Source of the DNA: Rhizobium laguerreae
Lineage (GTDB): Bacteria > Pseudomonadota > Alphaproteobacteria > Rhizobiales > Rhizobiaceae
Assembly (NCBI RefSeq): GCF_002008165.1
Contig: NZ_MRDM01000020.1
Coordinates: forward strand, 124,001-188,000
DNA length: 64,000 nt
Direction of reading: 5' to 3'
Shown here piece by piece: positions 34,528 to 43,647 of this stretch. Position numbers and translations under genes: made by a program. The notes under the pieces are model-generated. The model was not told where the DNA came from and made no database searches. It worked only from the letters and a program-made list of their open reading frames with translations. The stretch's first letter is position 1; the number at the start of each line of letters is the position of its first letter.

Positions 34528-35127
34528 TCAGATCAAGCCGGCCAGAATGCCGACACCGGCAACAGCAGCAAGACCGCCGGCCGTGCGTGTCACGAAGAGG
34601 CCATGACGTTCACCGGCGCGGCCGATGAGATAACTAAGGACGAGGCCGGCGACATGCAGCAGTGCGGTCGCGACCATGAAACCGGCGGCATAGGCGGCAC
34701 CGGCGGCATTTTCCGGCATTTCGGCGCCATGTGCAAAACCGTGGAAGATGGCGAAGAGGCCGACGATGCCGAGTGCTGCGGCGAGCGGCGCCTTGACGTG
34801 GAGCGCAACGACGGCGCCGAGGACGACAACGGAAAGCGCGATGCCGATTTCAACGAAGGGAACGTTGATGCCGGCAACGCCGAGGGCACCACCGAGTGCC
34901 ATCACCAGAACGAAGGTCGTCGGCACGAGCCAAGTGGCGCGGCTGCCAAGCTGAAATGCGAAAACACCGACCATCACCATGGCGAGAACATGATCGAGGC
35001 CAGAGATCGGATGGGCAAAGCCATGGCTGAAGCCGGCAGCTTCGCCGATGGCGGGATGGGCATAGGCGACGGCCGGAAGCGCTGCGGCAGCCAAGGCAAG
35101 CAGGCCGCTCTTGAGTGCTGATTTCAT
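34528..35127 (-). CDS. HupE/UreJ family protein (probable nickel/cobalt permease)
   Basis: 199 aa with a signal-like first helix (GLLALAAAALPAVAYA) and six further hydrophobic segments. Both family hallmarks are present: HPISGLDHVLAMVMVG near 38 (HX5DH metal motif) and FHGFAHGAEMP near 128. Members import nickel for hydrogenase or urease, or cobalt for cobalamin. No hydrogenase or urease is nearby; cobalt for the B12-dependent mutase at 2.9 kb is possible but speculative. ATG at 35127 has GAGGGAAAT upstream. Confidence 0.87.
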   Translation of the reverse strand: MKSALKSGLLALAAAALPAVAYAHPAIGEAAGFSHGFAHPISGLDHVLAMVMVGVFAFQLGSRATWLVPTTFVLVMALGGALGVAGINVPFVEIGIALSVVVLGAVVALHVKAPLAAALGIVGLFAIFHGFAHGAEMPENAAGAAYAAGFMVATALLHVAGLVLSYLIGRAGERHGLFVTRTAGGLAAVAGVGILAGLI

Positions 35128-35406
35128 TGGCTCATTTCCCTCGTGAGTTTTCGAATATCCTGCGGCCGCCGAACACAGGCACGGTTCCAAGTCGCGCGCA
35201 TCACGCTAATTCAAAGAATTCACGCCGTCAACGAAAATGCCATGAAATACCGAGCCAATTCAACTGCTTATCTGATAGGCAGATGCCACTTTCGATAGCT
35301 TCTCCCGGCGCGCCGCGCCTCAAGATCGAACTGGAAACAACTCCGCACAGGGGCTATCAATCGTCCGGCAGAAACGGTGCAAACCGCCGCGATGGAGGAG
35401 ACGCCC

Positions 35407-36438
35407 ATGACGAATACCGAACGGCCGCTGGCGATCAGCGCGCCCGAGCCGCGCACGCTTGATCTGATCTTCAGCGACAGCGCGCGCGCCGACCTGCAGG
35501 CGAAATATGAGATCGTCGAGGCCGACCCCGAGAATATCGCCGGGCTCGGTGACGGCATCCTCGGTAGGGCACGCTACATCATCGGCCAGCCGCCGCTTTC
35601 GGCGGAAACGCTGGCCAGAATGCCGGGCCTGCGCTCGATCCTCAATGTCGAAAGCAATCTGCTCAACAACATGCCTTATGAGGTGCTCTTCCAGCGCGGT
35701 ATCCACGTCGTGACGACAGGGCAGGTCTTTGCCGAACCGGTCGCCGAAATCGCCCTCGGTTTCGCCCTGGCCTTGGCGCGCGGCATCGTCGACGCGGATG
35801 TCGCGTTTCGCCAAGGCAGCGAACTCTGGGGAGGGGAGGGGAATGCAAGTGCGCGGCTGATCGCCGGTTCCGAGATCGGCATCGTCGGCTTCGGCGATCT
35901 CGGCAAGGCGCTGCGTCGTGTGCTTTCCGGCTTCAGGGCGCGCATCCGGGTATTCGACCCCTGGCTGCCGCAATCGATCCTTGAGGAAAACGGCGTCGAG
36001 CCCGCAAGCCTTCAGGAGGTCCTGACAAAGAGCGATTTCATTTTCGTCGCCGCCGCCGTCACCAGCGAAAACAGCAAATTTCTCGGCACTGAGGCCTTCG
36101 CCAGCATGCGCAGGGGCGCGGCCTTCATCCTGCTCAGCCGCGCCGATGTCGTCGATTTCGATGCGCTGATGGCGGCCGTCTCGTCAGGCCACATCGTCGC
36201 GGCGAGCGACGTCTACCCTGAGGAACCGCTGCCGCCCGACCATCCGGTGCGGAGCCTGAAAGGTTTCATCCGCTCGGCGCATAGGGCAGGCGCCCTCGAC
36301 AGCGCCTTCAAGAAAATGGGCGACATGGTGCTTGAAGACATGGACCTGATGGATCGCGGACTGCCGCCGATGCGCTGCAAGCGGGCGGAACGCGAGACGG
36401 TCTCCCGCATGCGTTCCAAACCGGTCGCGGTGAATTAA
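35407..36438 (+). CDS. D-isomer specific 2-hydroxyacid dehydrogenase family protein
   Basis: 343 aa NAD-dependent dehydrogenase. The nucleotide fold has GFGDLG near residue 165; the catalytic triad is readable as Arg in LLSRADVVD near 243, Glu in DVYPEEPLP near 270 and His in IRSAHRAGA near 292. ATG at 35407 follows GGAGGAG by 6 nt; an upstream ATG at 35392 lacks such a site. The substrate (glycerate, glyoxylate or a sugar acid) cannot be told. Stands alone. Confidence 0.88.
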   Translation: MTNTERPLAISAPEPRTLDLIFSDSARADLQAKYEIVEADPENIAGLGDGILGRARYIIGQPPLSAETLARMPGLRSILNVESNLLNNMPYEVLFQRGIHVVTTGQVFAEPVAEIALGFALALARGIVDADVAFRQGSELWGGEGNASARLIAGSEIGIVGFGDLGKALRRVLSGFRARIRVFDPWLPQSILEENGVEPASLQEVLTKSDFIFVAAAVTSENSKFLGTEAFASMRRGAAFILLSRADVVDFDALMAAVSSGHIVAASDVYPEEPLPPDHPVRSLKGFIRSAHRAGALDSAFKKMGDMVLEDMDLMDRGLPPMRCKRAERETVSRMRSKPVAVN

Positions 36439-36458
36439 AGACAGAGCATTGGTTTTGA

Positions 36459-36477
36459 GCGCCGCATCAAGCGGCGC
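36459..36477. terminator. Weak bidirectional hairpin between convergent genes
   Basis: GCGCCGC/GCGGCGC stem with loop ATCAA; the loop contains the stop codon of the Tim44-like gene. It could end transcription from both sides, but it lacks a U-run. Confidence 0.4.
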
Positions 36478-37465
36478 GCTGCTCGGCACCCTGGATCGCC
36501 GCAAGCTTCCAATCGGCGCCAGACTTGCGCACGAAGGTCCAAACCTCGGTGCTTTCGCTCGGACGGCGGTCGTCGCCGGAAACCAGGCGGCCGCTGTCGC
36601 GTTCGACCATCGCGTCGATCGAGGAATAACGCATGGCGAGCGTCGCATATTCCTGGCCTTCCTCGCGCCAGGCCTCGGCAATATCGCCCTGCAGCAGCTT
36701 GACGTCGGAGACACTGTTGCGCACGCCGTTGGTGGCGTTTTCGCCGAGCTCCTCGGCGAGATAGGACATCGCCTCGGGCGTCGTCAGCCGGCGCAAGGTG
36801 CCGTAATCTTCGGCACCGTAGGCAGTCTGCACTTGAGTCAGCAATTCCTCGAACTGATCGAGATCAGCCTGCGTCAGCCCGATCTCGTCGCTCGGCCGAT
36901 TGCCGCGCGACTGCCCGCCGAAACCGCCCCCCGAACCGATCGTCGGGATCTGGAATGACGAATTATTCGTGGGCGACATGTTGTAGGACCGGCTCTGACC
37001 GCCACCGACGCCGTAGGAAGGCTGGCGGCGGTTTGCGAAATAACGCATGGCGAGCATGACGGCGCCGCCGATCAATGCGATCTGCAGCAACATACCGAGC
37101 AAGCCGAAGCCGCCGCCGAAACCGTGGCCGAGCAGCATGCCGAGAAGGCCACCGGCAATCAGGCCGCCGATCATCGAACGGCCGAAGCCGCCGAAGAAAC
37201 CGGGGCGCTGAGCGCCGAGGGGCTGCTGAGCGGTAGCAGGTGCCGTTGTCTGCGGACGTGGAGTCATCGACCGTTCGATCGGCGCTGCGGTCCCAGGCGC
37301 GGTGCTGGTGACAGGCGGGGCCTGGAAGGTGCGCGTGCCGCGGCTTCCGAAACCGAAGCTGCCGGCGCGACGGGCCTCGGCATCGTCGAGGGAAGCAAAA
37401 ACGGTGGCGCTCGTCAGAGCGGCAATGGCCGCGATCTTGGCAAAACGCGAAACGGCACTCGGCAT
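36467..37465 (-). CDS. Tim44-like domain protein
   Basis: 332 aa. An N-terminal signal anchor (KIAAIAALTSATVFASL) is followed by a low-complexity Gly/Pro/Thr region with two hydrophobic stretches (GGLIAGGLLGMLLGHGFGGG near 100), then a C-terminal Tim44/MbA-type domain of about 130 residues (LTQADLDQFEELLTQVQTAY near 200 onward). Such proteins are membrane-anchored in alphaproteobacteria; their role is unclear, possibly in membrane protein assembly or inner-membrane stress. ATG at 37465 is preceded by AGGAGATCAGGA. Confidence 0.85.
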   Translation of the reverse strand: MPSAVSRFAKIAAIAALTSATVFASLDDAEARRAGSFGFGSRGTRTFQAPPVTSTAPGTAAPIERSMTPRPQTTAPATAQQPLGAQRPGFFGGFGRSMIGGLIAGGLLGMLLGHGFGGGFGLLGMLLQIALIGGAVMLAMRYFANRRQPSYGVGGGQSRSYNMSPTNNSSFQIPTIGSGGGFGGQSRGNRPSDEIGLTQADLDQFEELLTQVQTAYGAEDYGTLRRLTTPEAMSYLAEELGENATNGVRNSVSDVKLLQGDIAEAWREEGQEYATLAMRYSSIDAMVERDSGRLVSGDDRRPSESTEVWTFVRKSGADWKLAAIQGAEQRAA

Positions 37466-37549
37466 TCCTGATCTCCTGTCATGCGCAATCACGGCATGTC
37501 GAGATGTAATATAGGGACTCTTTCCGCCGTGTGAAGCTCTTCGGCGCCA

Positions 37550-38008
37550 TTACTGGCAGACGTCGACCCAGCTGGCGCCGGTCAACTCCGCCAGCCGTCC
37601 GGTTTCGATGCGCACGGCCGAGTTTATCGAGCCCGCGGCCGGCACGACTTCATCGAAGCGTTTCAGCGAGATATCGCAATAGATGGGCAACGGCGAGGGC
37701 AGGCCGAAGGGGCAGACGCCGCCGACCGGATGGCTGGTGACGGCCACAACCTCTTCGGCATCGAGCATGCGCCCCTTGGCTCCGAAGGTGTCCTTGAACT
37801 TGCGATTGTCGAGCCGCGCCGTGCCGCCGGCAACGACCAGCATCATTTGCTCGCCGACACGCAGGCAGATCGTCTTGGCGATCTGGGCCGGCTCGACGCC
37901 ATGGGCTTCGGCGGCAAGCGCCACCGTCGAGGAGTTCTCGGCGGTTTCGATGATTTCGATATCGGGTGCGTGGGCACTGAGGAAGGCGCGGACGGATTCA
38001 AGGCTCAT
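37550..38008 (-). CDS. YbaK/EbsC family Cys-tRNA(Pro) or aminoacyl-tRNA deacylase
   Basis: 152 aa, the size of YbaK. AKTICLRVGEQMMLVVAGG near 45 carries the catalytic lysine region, and VGGVCPFGLP near 95 with VVPAAGSINSAVRI near 120 are the conserved loops that bind the aminoacyl ester. It clears mischarged tRNA such as Cys-tRNA(Pro). Monocistronic; separated by 85 nt from the upstream Tim44-like gene's start, and divergent from the CUT1 operon at 38257. Confidence 0.92.
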   Translation of the reverse strand: MSLESVRAFLSAHAPDIEIIETAENSSTVALAAEAHGVEPAQIAKTICLRVGEQMMLVVAGGTARLDNRKFKDTFGAKGRMLDAEEVVAVTSHPVGGVCPFGLPSPLPIYCDISLKRFDEVVPAAGSINSAVRIETGRLAELTGASWVDVCQ

Positions 38009-38073
38009 GACGCGATGCTAGCCCAGGAAATACGCAATTTGAAGCGTAAAAGACGCCTGTCAAAAACCGCCGC

Positions 38074-38101
38074 TTGCAAGTCGTGCGGACATCGTCATAA
38101 T
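38074..38101 (+). promoter_or_regulatory. Possible promoter of the second CUT1 operon
   Basis: TTGCAA (38074-38079), 16-bp spacer, CATAAT (38096-38101), about 155 nt before the binding-protein start. Downstream, CCACG-TTTT-CGTGG (38165-38178) is a dyad where the operon's own LacI regulator might bind. Both are modest matches. Confidence 0.35.
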
Positions 38102-38256
38102 AATTTTGCACACGTGCTCAATTTTGTCATTCGGCCGTTACGTTCGCCCCTAGAGCGGGATACGCCACGTTTTCGTGGGGTTTTCGGAACGGCCGTCACG
38201 CAACAGTGATGACCCGTCAAGAGGCCTCACACTGCTCTTCCAGGGAGACGAAGAAG

Positions 38257-39603
38257 ATGACCATTTTGCCGACATTGAAATCTCTTGCCGTCGCAGCCGC
38301 CATCCTGGCTTCGACCTCCGCAATTGCACTCGCCAAGGACGTTCACATCAGCGTCTGGGCCGGCGGTACCGGCCCGAACGACGTCTATCGCCTCGACGCC
38401 ATCGAGATCGCAGCCCAGCAACTGCAGCGCGAAGCCGCCCTCAAGGGCGAAGAACTGAAGATCACCGTCGAGAAGAAGCCCTATTCGGCCTGGGAGGACT
38501 TCAAGCAGGCGCTGACCCTTGCCGCCGAAGCCAAGACCGCTCCGAATATCGTCGTCAGCGGCCATGAAGACATCGCACCGTGGTCGCAGGCCGGGCTGAT
38601 CGTTCCGATCGAGGATTATGTCGATCTCGACTCCTGGCCGCTCAGCGACATCTATGAAAACCTGTTGCAGATCGCCTCTTACAACGGCACTGTCTACGGC
38701 ATCCCGCAGGATGCTGAATCCCGTCCGATGTTCTTCTGGAAGCCTTACATGAAGGCGATCGGTTACAGCGACGCCGATTTGGATGCGTTGCCGCAGAGCG
38801 TCCAGGACGGCAAGTACACCATGAAGAACCTGCTCGAAGACGCCAAGAAGATGCAGGACAAGGGCCTCGTCCAGGCCGGCTACGGTTTCTATCCTCGCCC
38901 CAGTAACGGCCCTGATTACTGGCAGTTCTACAGCAGCTTCGGCGGCACGATGGAAGAAGGCGGCAAGCTCGTTTTCGACAAGGCCGCGATGACCCGCACC
39001 TATCAGTTCTTCGCCGATGCCGTGAAGACCGGTGTTACCAAGAAGAACCACATCGGCATGCCGGGCGACCAGTGGTGGAAGGAAGTCGCTACCGGCAAGG
39101 CCGGCATCTGGGACGGCGGCACCTGGCACTATGCCCGCCTCGTCAACCAGGAAGGTCTGAAGGACTTCTTCGGCAACGTGATCTTCACGCTGATCCCCGC
39201 CGGTGAAGGCGGCAAGGCCAACACGCTGACCCATCCGCTCGTCTACCTGCTGACCGCAGGTCATGACCAGGAAGACACCGAGATCGCCGCCCAGCTGGTC
39301 AAGATCGCCTCCGAGCCGCGCACCAACGCGCTGCATGCGGTCAAATCCGCCCATCTCGGCATCTCCAAGTCGGAATCCACGGTCGACTTCTACTCGGCTG
39401 ACCGCTGGACCCGCGAAGCCACCGAGCGCCTGCTGCCGCATGCCAATGCGATGCCGAACAATTCCGATTTCGGCAAATATTGGAACATCATGTGGAAGAA
39501 CCTCGAAGCATCCTGGACCGGCGCCAAGACCGTAGACGCCGCGATCGGTGACGCCGAAAGCGAGCTGAAGAGCACGCTCGGCGACAAGATCGTCATCCGC
39601 TAA
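38257..39603 (+). CDS. ABC transporter substrate-binding protein (CUT1, glycerophosphodiester-linked operon)
   Basis: 448 aa periplasmic binding protein. Signal peptide SLAVAAAILASTSAIALA, then KDVHISVWAGG. VSGHEDIAPWSQAGLIVPIE near 103 and GIPQDAESRPMFFWKPYM near 150 are the hinge and ligand loops; tryptophans in MPGDQWWKEVATG near 275 are typical for polyol or sugar contacts. ATG at 38257 has AGGGAGA upstream. First of seven genes; the ligand is unknown but may be a glycerophosphodiester, given the enzymes encoded downstream. Confidence 0.92.
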   Translation: MTILPTLKSLAVAAAILASTSAIALAKDVHISVWAGGTGPNDVYRLDAIEIAAQQLQREAALKGEELKITVEKKPYSAWEDFKQALTLAAEAKTAPNIVVSGHEDIAPWSQAGLIVPIEDYVDLDSWPLSDIYENLLQIASYNGTVYGIPQDAESRPMFFWKPYMKAIGYSDADLDALPQSVQDGKYTMKNLLEDAKKMQDKGLVQAGYGFYPRPSNGPDYWQFYSSFGGTMEEGGKLVFDKAAMTRTYQFFADAVKTGVTKKNHIGMPGDQWWKEVATGKAGIWDGGTWHYARLVNQEGLKDFFGNVIFTLIPAGEGGKANTLTHPLVYLLTAGHDQEDTEIAAQLVKIASEPRTNALHAVKSAHLGISKSESTVDFYSADRWTREATERLLPHANAMPNNSDFGKYWNIMWKNLEASWTGAKTVDAAIGDAESELKSTLGDKIVIR

Positions 39604-39617
39604 GATCGAAGCACTCT

Positions 39618-39643
39618 ACCGGGCGGCGGCACCGCCGCCCGGT
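39618..39643 (+). other. Intercistronic hairpin after binding-protein gene
   Basis: Very GC-rich inverted repeat ACCGGGCGGCGG/CCGCCGCCCGGT (12-bp arms, tiny loop), 14 nt after the stop. Same position relative to its gene as at 21469 and 17676. Confidence 0.65.
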
Positions 39644-39666
39644 CGGTCCGCGATGAGGGGGCTTCC

Positions 39667-40968
39667 ATGAAATCGTCCAGAACGCTCGGACTGGTGATGA
39701 TCGCGCCTGCCGCGATCATGATCGTCCTGTTCTTCCTGATGCCGGTGGTTCTGACGGCGGTCTTCTCGATGACCAATATGACGACGGCGACCGGCATTTC
39801 CGGCGGTGTCTACCAGATCGCGCCCAATTCCCTGATCGCGCTAAAATCGGCGATACCAGACATCGCAGCCGAGATGGCCGAACCGCGCTACACGATCGAC
39901 GATGCAGGCCTCAAGGCCATTGGAGGCCTCGGGCTTGCGCCTGGGATTGCCGCGGAATTGCGCGCCAAACATACAGGTGAGGTGTTCACGGCACGCCGCG
40001 ACGTCGAGCGCATGATCAAGGATCTTGCCGAGCGACCTTCGACACGCGAGGTCAAGCAGATCTCCGAACAGTTCAACCGCTCCGTCCTCAACACCCGTTT
40101 CGACAGCAAGGAGCAGCTCTTTTCGTCGCTGGATAGTCTGGGGTTCAAGCTGACGCCGGAACAGAAGGAAACCGTCGCCAGGGTCACCTATACCGGTTGG
40201 ACCTGGACGACCGACAATTTCTCACGCATGGCCACCTCGCCCGACATGGCGCGTGTGCTTTTCAATACCGTGCTCTACGTCGCGCTGGTGCTGATGCTCT
40301 TCAATGTCGGTTATGCGCTGTTGCTCGCCATCCTGACGCATTACATGCCGCCGACGCCTGCCTCGATCTTCCGCGGCATCTGGCTCCTGCCGCGCATAAC
40401 GCCCGTCGTCATTTACGTCATGCTGTGGAAGTGGCTCGCCTGGGACAGCGGATTCATCTCTATCCTGATGGGCAAATTCGGCTATCCGCCGAAGAACTAT
40501 CTTCTCGACAACGCCTATAATGCCTGGTTGTTCGTCGTGCTGATCAACGGCTTCATCGGCGCCTCGATGGGCATGCTGGTGTTCTCCTCGGCGATGAAGG
40601 CCATTCCGAAGAGCCAGTTCTATGCGAGCGAGGTCGACGGCGCCTCCCGCTGGCAGCAGATCCGCTACATCATCCTGCCGCAGATGCGCTGGCCGATCCT
40701 CTTCGTCACCTGCTATCAGACGCTGTCGCTGCTTGCCTCCTTCAATGAAATCCTGCTTGCGACCAATGGCGGACCGGGCAATGCGACCGAGGTCTGGGCG
40801 CTGTCGGCCTATCACACTGCGCTGAGGAACTATGCCGGCAACCTCGAATACGGCTTGGGTGCCGCCATGGCCTTGGTGCTGGTCGTCATCGGCGTGGCGA
40901 TGTCGCTTCTCTATCTGCGCGTCTTCAGCTACGGCACGCTTGTCGCCAAGCCCTTGATCGAGGATTGA
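39667..40968 (+). CDS. ABC transporter permease with large extracytoplasmic insertion
   Basis: 433 aa, about 130 residues longer than usual CUT1 permeases. The first helix (LGLVMIAPAAIMIVLFFLMP, residues 6-28) is followed by a hydrophilic stretch up to about 175, rich in helices (ERMIKDLAERPSTREVKQIS), before helix 2 (VLFNTVLYVALVLMLFNVGY). The rest is normal, with the coupling loop SEVDGASRWQQIRY near 320 and LATNGGPGNATEVW. MalF has a comparable periplasmic loop that touches its binding protein; a similar job is likely here. Confidence 0.9.
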   Translation: MKSSRTLGLVMIAPAAIMIVLFFLMPVVLTAVFSMTNMTTATGISGGVYQIAPNSLIALKSAIPDIAAEMAEPRYTIDDAGLKAIGGLGLAPGIAAELRAKHTGEVFTARRDVERMIKDLAERPSTREVKQISEQFNRSVLNTRFDSKEQLFSSLDSLGFKLTPEQKETVARVTYTGWTWTTDNFSRMATSPDMARVLFNTVLYVALVLMLFNVGYALLLAILTHYMPPTPASIFRGIWLLPRITPVVIYVMLWKWLAWDSGFISILMGKFGYPPKNYLLDNAYNAWLFVVLINGFIGASMGMLVFSSAMKAIPKSQFYASEVDGASRWQQIRYIILPQMRWPILFVTCYQTLSLLASFNEILLATNGGPGNATEVWALSAYHTALRNYAGNLEYGLGAAMALVLVVIGVAMSLLYLRVFSYGTLVAKPLIED

Positions 40969-40970
40969 CC

Positions 40971-41813
40971 ATGGCCGAACGATCGCAGCCCTCGGCAAAT
41001 TACCGCAGCTGGCCTGTCATAACGGCGCTGACTATCGTCAGCCTGCCGCTGCTCCTAATGTATGTCTATCTCTTCCTCGACACCGTGACGGTGAAGCAGG
41101 CGGACGCGCTGCTGCCTTCGGGCTTGACGCTCAATCACTGGCGCTTCCTGTGGCAGACGACGGAGGGCAAGGCGAACATCTGGCAGGTGACTGTGAATAC
41201 GTTGCTCTTTGCCGCCTGCACCACCAGCCTCGTGCTCATCGTCTCGTCGATGGCGGGCTATGTTCTGTCGCGGCTGAACGTCCCGGCACGCGGCTTCTTC
41301 CTTGCGGGCGTCATGGTGTTGCATGCCTTTCCGTCGGTGACGCTGATCATCGCCATTTTCATCGTGCTCCAGATGATCGGCCTCTACAATTCGCTGATCG
41401 GCGTCATCCTGGTTAAGGCGGCGATCGACCTGCCGCTCGGCATCTGGCTGATGAAGGGCTTCTACGACACCGTGCCTTGGGAAATCGAAATGGCGGGCGT
41501 CGTCGACGGCGCCTCGCGTTTCCGGGTCTGGCGCAGCCTCGTGCTGCCACAGGTCAAGCCCGGCATCATGGCGCTCGGCCTGTTCTCTTTCCTTTCCGGC
41601 TGGGGCGAATTCATCCTGCCGCAGGTGCTGGCGCCTGGTAATCAGGTGCAGGTACTCTCGGTCTATCTCGCCGGCTTCCTCGCCGATGACAACAATTATG
41701 ACTTCAACATGTTCAAAGCGGTCGGCGTCTTCTACCTCGTTCCGGTGCTGCTCGTTTACGCGCTCTTCAATAACTACCTCATGAACATCTACGGCGGCGG
41801 GAGCAAAGGCTGA
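40971..41813 (+). CDS. ABC transporter permease (MalG class)
   Basis: 280 aa second membrane subunit. The coupling loop reads EMAGVVDGASRFRVWRSL near 175. First helix VITALTIVSLPLLLMYVYLF near residue 15. ATG at 40971 lies 2 nt after the preceding stop; the last base overlaps the ATPase ATG (TGATG). Confidence 0.93.
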   Translation: MAERSQPSANYRSWPVITALTIVSLPLLLMYVYLFLDTVTVKQADALLPSGLTLNHWRFLWQTTEGKANIWQVTVNTLLFAACTTSLVLIVSSMAGYVLSRLNVPARGFFLAGVMVLHAFPSVTLIIAIFIVLQMIGLYNSLIGVILVKAAIDLPLGIWLMKGFYDTVPWEIEMAGVVDGASRFRVWRSLVLPQVKPGIMALGLFSFLSGWGEFILPQVLAPGNQVQVLSVYLAGFLADDNNYDFNMFKAVGVFYLVPVLLVYALFNNYLMNIYGGGSKG

Positions 41814-42868
41814 TGCGCATCCTCCTCGACAATTTTTCGAAGAGCTTCGGCTCCACCAAGGTCATCGAGAACATGCGGCTCGAAGTCCGCAACGGCGAGA
41901 TGCTGGCGTTGCTCGGTCCTTCCGGATGCGGCAAGTCGACGACGTTGTTTGCGGTCTGCGGTATCCACCGGCCGACCGGCGGACGCATCCTCTTCGGCGA
42001 CCGCGACGTCACCGACCTGCCGAGCCAGGCTCGCAATGTCGGAGTCGTTTTCCAGTCCTATGCGCTCTATCCGCACATGACGGTTACCGAGAACATCGGC
42101 TTTCCGCTGAAGGTGAAGGGCATACCGGCCGCCGAAATCCGCAAGGAAGTCGACCGCATCGCCGCCCTCGTTCAGATCGGCAACCTGATGGGCCGCCGGC
42201 CAGCCGAGCTTTCCGGCGGCCAACAGCAGCGCGTGGCCCTGGCGCGCGCGCTGATCCGCAAGCCCGATGTGCTGCTGCTCGACGAACCGCTCGCCAATCT
42301 CGATGCCAAGCTGCGCCTCGAAATGCGATCGGAAATCCGCCGCCTTCAGCGCGAAACCGGCATCACCGCCATTCTCGTTACCCACGACCAGGTGGAGGCG
42401 ATGAGCATGTGCGACCGCATCGCCATCATGAAGGAAGGCGAGATCGTTCAGATCGCCACGCCCGCCGAAATGTACAATGATCCGAAGACCGCCTTCGTCG
42501 CCGGCTTTCTCGGCAATCCGCCGATCACCTTCCTGCGCGGCGTCGTGGACAAGGGCGCCTTCACAATCCCGCAAAGCGAGATCCGTGTGCCGCTGCCGGA
42601 TACTGTTGGTGCCGCTGACGGCACCAAGCTGATGCTCGGCGTCCGGCCGGAGCATTTTACGCCGTCAGGCGATATCGCCGTGCCGGGCAAGGTCACCTTT
42701 GCCGAAACGCAGGGCCGCGAAAACCTCTACGACGTGGCTCTTGCCGGCGGACCGCTGCTGCGCTCGATCCAGCCGGTGCGCAGCGATATCCATGTGGGCG
42801 ACGACGTCCGCTGGGCGATCGACAGCCGCGGGGTGTTCATCTTCGACGAAAATGGCAGGAGGCTCTGA
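41813..42868 (+). CDS. ABC transporter ATP-binding protein (UgpC/MsmK family)
   Basis: 351 aa. Walker A GPSGCGKST near 36, Q-loop VFQSYALYPH, signature LSGGQQQR near 132, Walker B LLLDEPLANLD, H-loop VTHDQVEAMS. C-terminal TOBE domain from about 240 (LGVRPEHFTPSG). It overlaps both neighbours by one base, indicating tight coupling. Confidence 0.95.
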   Translation: MRILLDNFSKSFGSTKVIENMRLEVRNGEMLALLGPSGCGKSTTLFAVCGIHRPTGGRILFGDRDVTDLPSQARNVGVVFQSYALYPHMTVTENIGFPLKVKGIPAAEIRKEVDRIAALVQIGNLMGRRPAELSGGQQQRVALARALIRKPDVLLLDEPLANLDAKLRLEMRSEIRRLQRETGITAILVTHDQVEAMSMCDRIAIMKEGEIVQIATPAEMYNDPKTAFVAGFLGNPPITFLRGVVDKGAFTIPQSEIRVPLPDTVGAADGTKLMLGVRPEHFTPSGDIAVPGKVTFAETQGRENLYDVALAGGPLLRSIQPVRSDIHVGDDVRWAIDSRGVFIFDENGRRL

Positions 42869-43647
42869 TGACCCGCGATTTCTCGGCATTTTTCGAGCGT
42901 TACGGCTGGCCATTGGGCAAGGGCCGGCTTCCCTTCTGCATCGGCCATCGCGGCGCCAGCGGCCATGAACGCGAGAACACGATCGCTGCTTTCCGCCGCG
43001 CCGCCGAACTCGGCGCGGAAATGTGGGAGCTCGACACGCAGCTGACCAAGGACGGCGTGGTCGTCGTCTCGCATGACGATCACCTCGAGCGCGTCTTCGG
43101 CATCGACCGCCGCATTTCCGAAATGACGGCGGCAGAGCTCGCCGGTCTCGACGGCGTCGACGTGCCGAGTTTTTCGGAGGTGGCCGCGCTCGGCCGCGAG
43201 ACCGGGACCGGTCTCTATGTCGAACTGAAGGCACCTGGGACCGGCATGCGCTGCTGGCAGCACCTTGCCGAGATGAACCAGCGTTTCGCCTGTCTCGGCT
43301 CCTTCGACACGGCACAGGTGCGCGAACTTAGCGACGCGGCCTGCGATTTCCCGCTTTCGGTGCTGATCCGGGTCGGCCACGATCCGCATGCGCTCGGCGA
43401 CGAGGCCGGCGCCGATATCCTGCATCTATGCTGGGAGAGGGCAGGCGAACGTCCGCAGGATCTGGTGACCGACGCGCTGATGCGCCGCGCCTTCGATGCG
43501 GGCCGCGAAATCGTGCTCTGGCACGAGGAACGGCCGGCCATTCTCGATGACCTCATGAAGCTTCCGGTTCTCGGCATCTGCACGGATTTGCCCGATCTGA
43601 TGCGGCCATCGGCGGTCAAGGAAAAAGCAGTTGGCAGACAAGGATAA
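42868..43647 (+). CDS. Glycerophosphodiester phosphodiesterase
   Basis: 259 aa cytoplasmic GDPD (no signal peptide). HRGASGHERENTIAAF near residue 30 gives the HRG...ENT motif with the first catalytic His; EMWELDTQLTKDG near 50 provides the metal-binding E and D; VVSHDDHLERVFG the second His. It splits glycerophosphodiesters to glycerol-3-phosphate and an alcohol. Placed inside an ABC operon, it probably acts on the imported compound. Its 3' end overlaps the regulator by 17 nt. Confidence 0.93.
   Translation: MTRDFSAFFERYGWPLGKGRLPFCIGHRGASGHERENTIAAFRRAAELGAEMWELDTQLTKDGVVVVSHDDHLERVFGIDRRISEMTAAELAGLDGVDVPSFSEVAALGRETGTGLYVELKAPGTGMRCWQHLAEMNQRFACLGSFDTAQVRELSDAACDFPLSVLIRVGHDPHALGDEAGADILHLCWERAGERPQDLVTDALMRRAFDAGREIVLWHEERPAILDDLMKLPVLGICTDLPDLMRPSAVKEKAVGRQG

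Noticed and set aside
35208..35220. AATTCAAAGAATT dyad upstream of the HupE/UreJ gene as a metal-regulator operator
   Set aside because: The same sequence flanks the repeat at 54541, so it is more likely part of a dispersed repeat than a specific operator.
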